The translations under genes and the position numbers were made by a program. From contig NC_077237.1 in assembly GCF_947179165.1 (NCBI RefSeq), positions 82,994,341-83,058,340 on the forward strand: a stretch of DNA of 64,000 nucleotides, given 5' to 3'. Origin of the DNA: Solanum dulcamara (lineage: Eukaryota; Streptophyta; Magnoliopsida; Solanales; Solanaceae). Positions within the stretch are counted from its first letter, which is position 1. Every line of letters begins with the position of its first letter. The notes beneath the pieces were generated by a model. That model did not search any database, was not told where the DNA came from, and saw nothing but the letters and a program-made list of their open reading frames with translations. This document shows, one piece after another, positions 57,008 to 64,000 of this stretch.

Positions 57008-59195
57008 ATGAGCCAAATTACAAAACAAAATTTGAATGGAACTTTTATTCAAATTGAAATCTTGAATGAAAAACTTATAAAACCATCATTATCAACTCCA
57101 AGTCATCTCAATTGCTACAAGTTATCATTTTTTGATCAAATTGCACCTAATTTTGCTGTGCCTCTTCTTTACTTCTACCCTCCAGTTCCACCAGAAAAAT
57201 CCCACCTACAACGCGCCGAAGAAGTTCATAAACAACTACAAAACTCACTGTCTCAGGTTCTAACAAAGTTTTATCAACTTGCTGGAAGGTTGTCTGAAGA
57301 TGGTAATATAACATTAAATTTCGTGCCTGAAAAAAATCAAAAAATAAGCAAAGTGTCAAATTGTAGTACTCTAGTATTCAATTTACAAGTATAATGTGTG
57401 TTACCATTTCCTAAACAAAATAATCTAATTTTAAGAGAGTCGCAAATAGCCACTTTTCAGCTTGTGTAATTGAAAAAATAGCATTTTAGTAGTTTCACTT
57501 GTGGATTTTGAAATTCCAACACATTAGCTATTTTTCAAAGACAGGTTCGTAAAGTGGTCCAAAGAGTGGCATTTCCACTTTAATTTCTTGAATTTTAGGA
57601 TTTACTCCAAGTTTTGTATATGCTAATTCATTAAATTTTAAATGTCTATAGGTACTTCCATTGAATGTCATGACCAAGGAGTTATTTACTTAGAAGCAAA
57701 GGTGAATTGCCAATTGAATGAATTTCTGGACAAAGCTTACAAAGATAGTGACCTTGTCAAACTCTTTGTACCACCGATAAGAATCAGGCTAGCTGAATTG
57801 CCAAATAGACCAATGATGACAATTCAGGCCACCATGTTCGAACATGGTGGCCTGGCGCTAGCCGTGCAGATAGTCCACACATCAGGTGATGGATTCTCTG
57901 GTTGCGCGATCACCGATGAGTGGGCTAAGGTTAATCGAATGGAGAAAGGGAATGTGAGAAATTTACAATTTCGTTCTAATTTGGCGGAAGTATTTCCACC
58001 TAAGGATAATATTTTTGAGATGATTAAGAAAGGCAGGCCTAGAGGATATGAGATGAAAATTTCTACTAGGATTTTCATGTTTGATGAAATTGCAATATCT
58101 AAGTTGAAGGAAAATGTGAACAAGTCTTTGAATTATTCATCAAGAGTTGAAGTTGTGACTGCACTCATTTGGAGAAGCCTAATGCGTGTGGTGAGGTTGA
58201 GGCAGGGTCACAATAGGCCGTCCATGCTACAATTTGCCATAAATTTAAGAGGAAGAGGATCTCCAAAACTAGTAGGTATGAAGAACATGTAACATGTTAT
58301 TCCTTCTGTCTCAATTTACGTACGTGTTACTTTTTAAAAAGAAAGTTTGTCATGAAAAAATGATACATTTCTATTAAGAAACAACATAATGTTAAACTTT
58401 TCATTTTACTATTAATGAAATGACTTATAATCACATGAATATTTATTATTTGTTTTAAACTGCAAGTCCCAAAGGTCTTTCCTTCCTTTTAAACTCATCT
58501 CTAGTCAACCATCACATACCTTTGTTTAGTTTAGTATCTGAGTTAAATTGTATGACTATCACGTCTAAAAATACTTTTTTTAATCTGGTGTCTGATGTAC
58601 ACATTGAGATCCTGATTAATAGATCCCCGCAGCCTAAAGTCCCTTAAAGGAAAAAGTTTTTCAGCATATTACTTTTTTGTGAATTTCATGTCTTAACTAT
58701 TTGTTGTTCTCTTTACCTACCTAAACTGTTACTCCCTTTTCGAGTGCAGGCGAAGATCAGAACTTTTATGGAAACTTCTACCTTGACATTCCAATCAAAT
58801 ATGTGTCATCTCAGAGCAACCAAGATCCAGAATTACATGAAATTGTAACCTTAATTAGAAATGCAAAGAACAAAGTTCTATCAGACATTGCAAATGCTTC
58901 AAGTGAAGAGATTTTCTCAATATTGATTGAGTCATTGAATCAAATAAGAGACGGGTATAATGATGATGAAATCGACCTTTATCCAACTTCAAGTATGTGT
59001 AGATTTCCTCTAAATGAGTCTGATTTTGGATGGGCTAAACCAATTTGGGTGAGTAGAGTAAATGTGCCATTTCAAATGTTCTTCTTAATGGACTCAAAAA
59101 ATGGAATTGAAGCTAGAGTTTGCTTGAATGAAGATGACATGATTAAGTTGGAAATTGATGATGATATTGTGGAGTTTAGTTATGTGCCAAAGTAG
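57008..59195 (+). CDS. BAHD acyltransferase, clade III (vinorine synthase-like), 3 exons, 454 codons
   Basis: Transfers an acyl group from acyl-CoA to an alcohol or amine, as a soluble cytosolic enzyme; the substrate cannot be told from sequence. Exons: 57008-57302, 57652-58275, 58750-59195, all introns GT-AG, total 1,365 nt, no internal stop. Evidence: N-terminus with HLNCYKLSFFDQI and FYPP, LTKFYQLAGRLSED, the catalytic HTSGD (H174-D178), the stretch INLRGRGSP before intron 2, and DFGWA at 398-402 near the C-terminus. The family motif is DFGWG; the final Gly is Ala here. The length suits the family (about 430-460 aa). Intron 2 holds a Stowaway remnant. Clade III includes vinorine synthase and the acylsugar acyltransferases, so a specialised-metabolism role is plausible but unproven. 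Confidence 0.92.
58305..58517. mobile_element. Stowaway MITE remnant in BAHD intron 2
   Basis: The left end tattccttctgtctcaattt and the interior 'tactttttaaaaagaaagtttgtcatg', and at the right 'tttccttccttttaaactcatctctagtcaaccatcaca', follow a second common Stowaway family. The right terminal repeat is missing. Confidence 0.5.
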
Positions 59196-59480
59196 TGATA
59201 GGATTTGGAGGGTCATGTCCCTTGACAACTTGAGAAAAATGGGTGAACGGCTATTGGGCTTTAGCGCTCTGTTGTGGTAGAACCTCATGAACATGGCATA
59301 TTTTCAAGACTTATTTTTATCTTATGAAATTTCTACTTTCTTTTGGTTTATTTTCATGTTTTTCAATCTTTTTTTTCACAATATCAAGTGTATTTTTATT
59401 TCAATTGTTTTGAATGGATTTATTGTGTTTCAGTCTTTTCATTGTATGCTGATAGTTTAAAATTACTAATAATTAATAAT
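59196..59480 (+). other. BAHD 3' flank
   Basis: T-rich sequence after the stop codon, with no other gene. It probably contains the 3' UTR; no single polyadenylation signal stands out. Confidence 0.4.
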
Positions 59481-60135
59481 TAGGGTTGTACAGGGCAAAC
59501 CGATAAACCACATCAAACCGACAAACCGAACCAAACCGGAAAAAAACTCGACTAGTGATTTGGTTTGACTTGGTTTGGTGTTTGGAAAAAAAAAAACGAC
59601 CATTATAGGGTTGGTTTGTTTTTAACTAAAACAAGTCAAACCGAACACAAACCGACTCGATTATAAATATACTACTTTTAAATTATGTTATACATAAAAA
59701 TATTTATTAAAATGTAATTTATAAATATTTTTTAAAAATTTTTCATAATTTTTGTTTTCTTTCTTACATTTAGATTTGGACTTGAAAAGCCCATCTAAAT
59801 AATATACAAAAAAAATCATCTTATTAAGTTATATTATAAAGTTAAAACTTCAAACGGTGTTCTCCTCCATCTTATATGTTGATATTTTGTACTAGAACTC
59901 TTTTTAAGAAGCGTTGCTCTGTGCTTTTTATTAGATAATATGAAAAACTCGAGAAACCCGAAAAAACTCGAAAAATCCGAAAAACCCGAAAAAACCCGAA
60001 AAACTCGAGAAAAATTGATATCGAAAAACCCGACTTTTATTAGTTTGGTTTGGTTTATAGATTTAATAACCCGACACAAATGGTTTGGTTTGGTTTGTAA
60101 AAAATCCGAACCAACCCGGTCCATGTACACCCCTA
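59481..60135. mobile_element. Non-autonomous hAT element related to the hAT at 1-4438
   Basis: 655 bp with terminal repeats tagggttgtacagggcaaac (left) and, on the other strand, taggggtgtacatggaccgg (right). Flanking 8-mers ttaataat (59473-59480) and ctaataat (60136-60143) match at 7 of 8. The left 300 bp align with the terminal region of the element ending at 4438, and the interior carries the repeated aaacccgaaaaa motif. No transposase. Confidence 0.9.
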
Positions 60136-61177
60136 CTAATAATAGATCATCAAAAGTAATTTTGGACAAAAATGTGAGACTAGTAATATGAGAAATAAGA
60201 TAAATAATCTATCTATATATAATAGGGGAGGCAAAAGTGTCCGCGACACAAAAATCCTTGAATTTTCAATTTTTAAAAAATAAATTATTGAATATTAAAT
60301 TTAAAATTGAATTAAAAAATTTAATAATAAGATATTTTTTTTAATTTAAAAAATTTAAAATTTAAAAATCTTTTGAATCTGTATTTGCAAATAACGTGCA
60401 AAAAATCTGAAGATCCAACTAAATAATTTCATTTTTTCCTCCTTAAATTAAAATTTGTTTGTTTATCTAATAAGATTTTATTTAAATTTAAATTAGAATA
60501 TAAATTATTTATAATTTGGTTTGAAAAATAAACACATCTATAAAAGGAAAATTGAGAGACAAAAAACACATATATCTATATCACTATATGTATTATATAT
60601 AGTAGAAGAGGAAAAACTGTCACCACAACAAATGAAAGGAGATTTGTACAATTTACAAATTATGACCACATCGAAGAACCAACAATGTTGATGACAAATA
60701 GCGAAAGAAGACGACCCGATTGGTCATGGAATCTTAAATTTTTAAAATAGAAAACAGGCTCTTTGTTCTCCCTTTTTTCAAATTTATTTACCTTTTATTT
60801 GAAATTTGAATTGTCTTTTAGTATATTCAAATCAATTTGGTAGACGATTCTGATTTTTCTCCAAAGAAGAATGACTTGGCTGATGATATAAATTTTTTTA
60901 ATGATTAACGGGTAAAACAAACAAAAGAAAGAAAGGTGTTAAGCATATATAGAATCAAGTGTTCGTCCTCAAACATCACTTCACTATCCATCCGTTTGTG
61001 TGTGCTGACAATGATTGTAAAAAAAAAAGAAGTAAAATTCACGGTACGTTACATATGTTTTGATAAATATTATATTTCATTTATATAGATTTAAGTGATC
61101 ACGAAATTTTACGTAGTACTCAGTGTTCTTTTATGAATGAGGCTCTTTACCAGATTTTGATATTATGTGTGGTGTAT
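60136..61177. other. Intergenic sequence, no gene recognised
   Basis: Very AT-rich. It begins with text resembling a Helitron 5' end (tctatctatatataataggg, about 60208) but no 3' hairpin/CTRR end was found. No coding domain. Confidence 0.4.
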
Positions 61178-63309
61178 TGAAACATTCCCTAAAATCGTTG
61201 TATGTGGTGTTTCAATTCACGACGAAAATAATACTACTTTTGTATTTTTGGCATAACTTTTCATAAGATGGTCCAAATTAGGTGATTCAAATTTCTAAAT
61301 AACCAAAACATCATTACCTACAACTTTCATGACCATATCTTACGATTCGGAGGCTAAGTAGGTCAAATAAATTAATTTTTGCAAGACATGGTGTTGTGAC
61401 GAAATGGAGTGTTTGTAGAAGAAAAATCATATCTCACTGTAGGATGTTCAAAATCGGTTGATTCTTGAATGACATGAAAGTAGACTTCTAGAGCTACAAT
61501 TCATATGAAAGACACCAATTCCTAATGAGGAAGTTATCTTGTTCAAACGCAGCTCCAAAAAAGATTATTCCGTTAAAAGAAGGTTCATCTCACCAACCAT
61601 GAAAAGATCTAGATTCATTTGACATCACCCATGACATCACAATCTTCCATTGAATTTTTCACATCATTCTTTGTAATTATTTTTATTTATTATTAGGTCC
61701 CTCATCCACACCTATAAATACCCACCTTATTTCCTCATTTTATTCATCAAGTTTTTTTAAGCAAATCTTCTCTCTATACACTTCTTTACTCATTTTCAAA
61801 TATAGTTTTAAGTTTTAGTAGTGTAGAAATACTATTCAGATGATTCTTATACTCCGGGTAGTACAAAAATGCTCCGGTGAGGAGAAAAGGCTAGGGGTTC
61901 AAGAGTGTTCATTGAGTTCTTCAATTCGGAATAAAGCTTCAGATTTCAAGTATATAAGGTTAGTCATAGTATTGGATTGAGTTCGTCCATGCGCCCAATA
62001 GTTAAAATCACCGTAATTGAGTTATAGTTGAGTTTTACCCTAATTCTTAAATTTTAAATGATTTAATTCTTCTTCTATTGAGTTAGATATATTTATGCAT
62101 TGAGATTATTATTATTTTTATCTCTCATATTATTGGAATTATTGTTCGTGGCTACTTTTCCATGAACCCTAATTGATTTGATGTTCATTAATATTTTTAT
62201 GCGTGTTTTAAATAAAGAGGTTGGCTTTTAATATTCATTGACAAAAAGAGTGATTTGAATTAATACTATATATGTATTTTATTGAGTTTTGAAAAAGCAA
62301 AAGAATTGAGTTTAAATGAATTTGATTCTTTGGATTAAATGATGTTTTGAGCAAGATGTTTTGATGAGATGTAAATGATGTTTTGAAGTGTAATGATTGA
62401 TGAACATGTAATGAGATGAGTTTGATGTTTTAAATAAAAGTCTAATAAGACTAGATGATGAGATTAATATGAGCACATATTTTGGGAGTAGTATTGAGTA
62501 CCGAGTTGGATAAGAGTTTAATTGACTCAAACCCCAGAACTACGTAACCAGCGTAAGATGGAGGCTATGCCTCTTAAATCCCCAAAAGAGGACTTTGATG
62601 ATTGGATCCAAGATGGTGATGTCCTTTACCCTGGCAAGGTATTGAATAGATGTGGCAACGACATCGCTTCGTTGTATCATCACTAGCTCATAAGTGATGG
62701 TTTTCGGTTAGAAAAACTTTCAACTGAGTAAGCATTACTTGTTATTATTTTTAAACTTGCATTACATATTGATGTTGAGTTCTGAGTTGAGTCTTCCTGA
62801 GAGAAATTTCTTGATATTTGTCCTTACTTTCTTGCCATTTTACATACTCTACATTTCAGGTACTGACATCATTCGACCTGCATCGTTTTATGATGCAGAT
62901 ACAGGTGTTAGAGATCCTCAACAGGCGTATCGTTGAAGATCATTACTTTCTAGCTATTTGGTGAATCCTTCTTATATTCGGAGGAACTCTTTATCCTTTT
63001 ATTATTGTTGAGTATTATGTTTCTTTTGAGGTAGCCATTGACATGTCATTGACAACATCTGATAGTGTTAGAGGCTTCGCAAACAGAGTTTGATGATGTA
63101 ATTGGAGTAGTTCTCCTTTGAAATTATTTCTTCTAAGGATTATTTCTTTCCTTTGATGTTGATGATGGCGAATCCACATAAGTATTCTTATTTTCACTTA
63201 AGTCTTCCGATGATGAACGAATGAGTGATGAGACCAAGTGATTCTCTCGGAGGCCAGAGATGGTTTCTGAGTGCCGGCCACGCCTAGGGTACCCTCTCGG
63301 GGCGTGACA
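61178..63309 (+). repeat. 5' LTR of a Ty3/gypsy element that runs off the right edge
   Basis: The start tgaaacattccctaaaatcg aligns with the start of family B LTRs (tgtaatatcccctaaaaacg, minus strand of 13809). The end is ctctcggggcgtgaca, followed by the primer site. The TATA box is in cacctataaatacccacc (about 61708-61725). 2,132 bp. The partner LTR lies outside the window. Confidence 0.85.
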
Positions 63310-63313
63310 AACT

Positions 63314-63325
63314 TGGTATCAAAGC
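63314..63325 (+). other. Gypsy primer binding site
   Basis: tggtatcaaagc, four bases after the LTR end, a variant of the usual tggtatcagagc initiator-tRNA site. Confidence 0.8.
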
Positions 63326-63530
63326 ATAAAGTTCAAGAGTCCTAGGGTGTCTATCAAGCCGTGTCTAGTAGAGTCTTGCTTATTTATGGGTGTGTCGTGT
63401 AACACACTTATAATCAAAAAGCTATAGGACATTATGAATTATTTCACTTTTTTCATAATCTGAGTTCGTGCGATAGAGTTTAACTCTATAAAACTTCCTT
63501 TCTAATTCTTGTGTTAACACGTTGCAGACC

Positions 63531-64000
63531 ATGCCTCCTAATCGTACAACTAGTCAGAGGAACGCTGCCAGCACTGAGGTTCCACAGTCAGAGATGCCTT
63601 CACCGAGAACTAGGAACCGACCTCAAGGTCTACTGAAGTACCCCAAATACTACTGTTCAGATCACTCCTACTTTGAAGGTGGAATTCAGAGGAGCTATTG
63701 TCATGCTCACTCAACTGGTAGCTTCCCAGATGGGTAACCATATTCACCAACTCCTAGCTCTAGCTCCCAAGAGTCATCTGCCACCACAAAAATTAGAGAT
63801 TTTCTGAGGATGAACCCGCCAGTCTTCACAGGGTCTAAGATTGAGGAGGATCCTCAAAATTTCATTGATGAGATGTGAAAGATCTTGAAAGCGATGCATA
63901 CTACCGAGGTTGAGGGTGTTGAGTTGGTTTCCTACCTGCTCAAGGATGTGGCGAATGTGTGGTATGACCAGTGGAAACGTTACTAGGTAAATATATGAAA
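63531..64000 (+). pseudogene. Gypsy gag, frameshifted, truncated by the window end
   Basis: ATG at 63531 (MPPNRTTSQRNAASTEVPQSE) closely resembles the gag start of the nested gypsy at 48401. A frameshift at about 63625-63690 moves to the frame with VEFRGAIVMLTQL, and another at about 63720-63770 leads to KIRDFLRMNPPVFTGSKIEEDPQNF. TGA at about 63877 and further stops follow. Same family as the element at 41089-51074, so the two are relatives. Confidence 0.85.

Overview
The window is nuclear DNA of a flowering plant, almost certainly Solanaceae and probably Solanum or a close relative. This rests on the spliced AT-rich genes, a TS-type (tRNA-Lys-like) SINE and a second SINE with the solanaceous 'gagttgagggtctat..gaaaacag' body, several Stowaway MITEs of the solanaceous type, Tekay/Del-like Ty3/gypsy elements whose long LTRs carry a 'ccctaggcgtggccgg' end, and an IAA9-like fragment. 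No bacterial, organellar or viral operon is present. The window is gene-poor and consists mostly of nested transposable elements.

Only two host genes look intact. (1) A 12-exon gene for ATP-dependent phosphoenolpyruvate carboxykinase (PEPCK) lies at 28595-33660 (+). The splice sites were worked out by eye and give one 1,971-nt frame of 656 codons. Its normal stop codon has been overwritten by a MITE, and its 3' flank is invaded by an 18-kb nested retrotransposon cluster. (2) A three-exon clade-III BAHD acyltransferase (vinorine synthase-like) lies at 57008-59195 (+), with 454 codons, an intact HTSGD motif and a DFGWA variant of the usual DFGWG. An IAA9-like Aux/IAA pseudogene lies at 23743-24302.

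Layout: 1-4438 is a large, decayed hAT element (minus strand, spliced BED-finger transposase). 4439-10245 holds Mutator-like remnants split by a solo gypsy LTR (6776-9207). 11493-13809 is a second solo LTR. 14225-19340 is a decayed LINE split by a third solo LTR (15765-17795). 19400-23605 contains two small copia-like elements, one abutting the other. 23743-28594 holds the Aux/IAA pseudogene, a SINE cut by a small solo LTR, and the PEPCK promoter. 28595-34229 is PEPCK with its intronic SINEs and MITEs. 34230-52109 is a Ty1/copia element (TTTAG target duplication) that contains a solo LTR (34722-37356) and a nearly full-length gypsy element (41089-51074). 52110-55492 holds LTR-like fragments. 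55977-56242 is a hAT MITE with a perfect 8-bp duplication. 57008-59195 is the BAHD gene. 59481-60135 is a non-autonomous relative of the hAT element at 1-4438. 61178-64000 is the 5' LTR, primer site and broken gag of another gypsy element that runs off the window.

I did not find a clear new biological system. The most interesting points are the PEPCK stop-codon/3' UTR remodelling by nested insertions, the autonomous/non-autonomous hAT pair, an internally deleted but open MuDR-like ORF, and arrays of short GC-rich dyads inside otherwise AT-rich gypsy LTRs.
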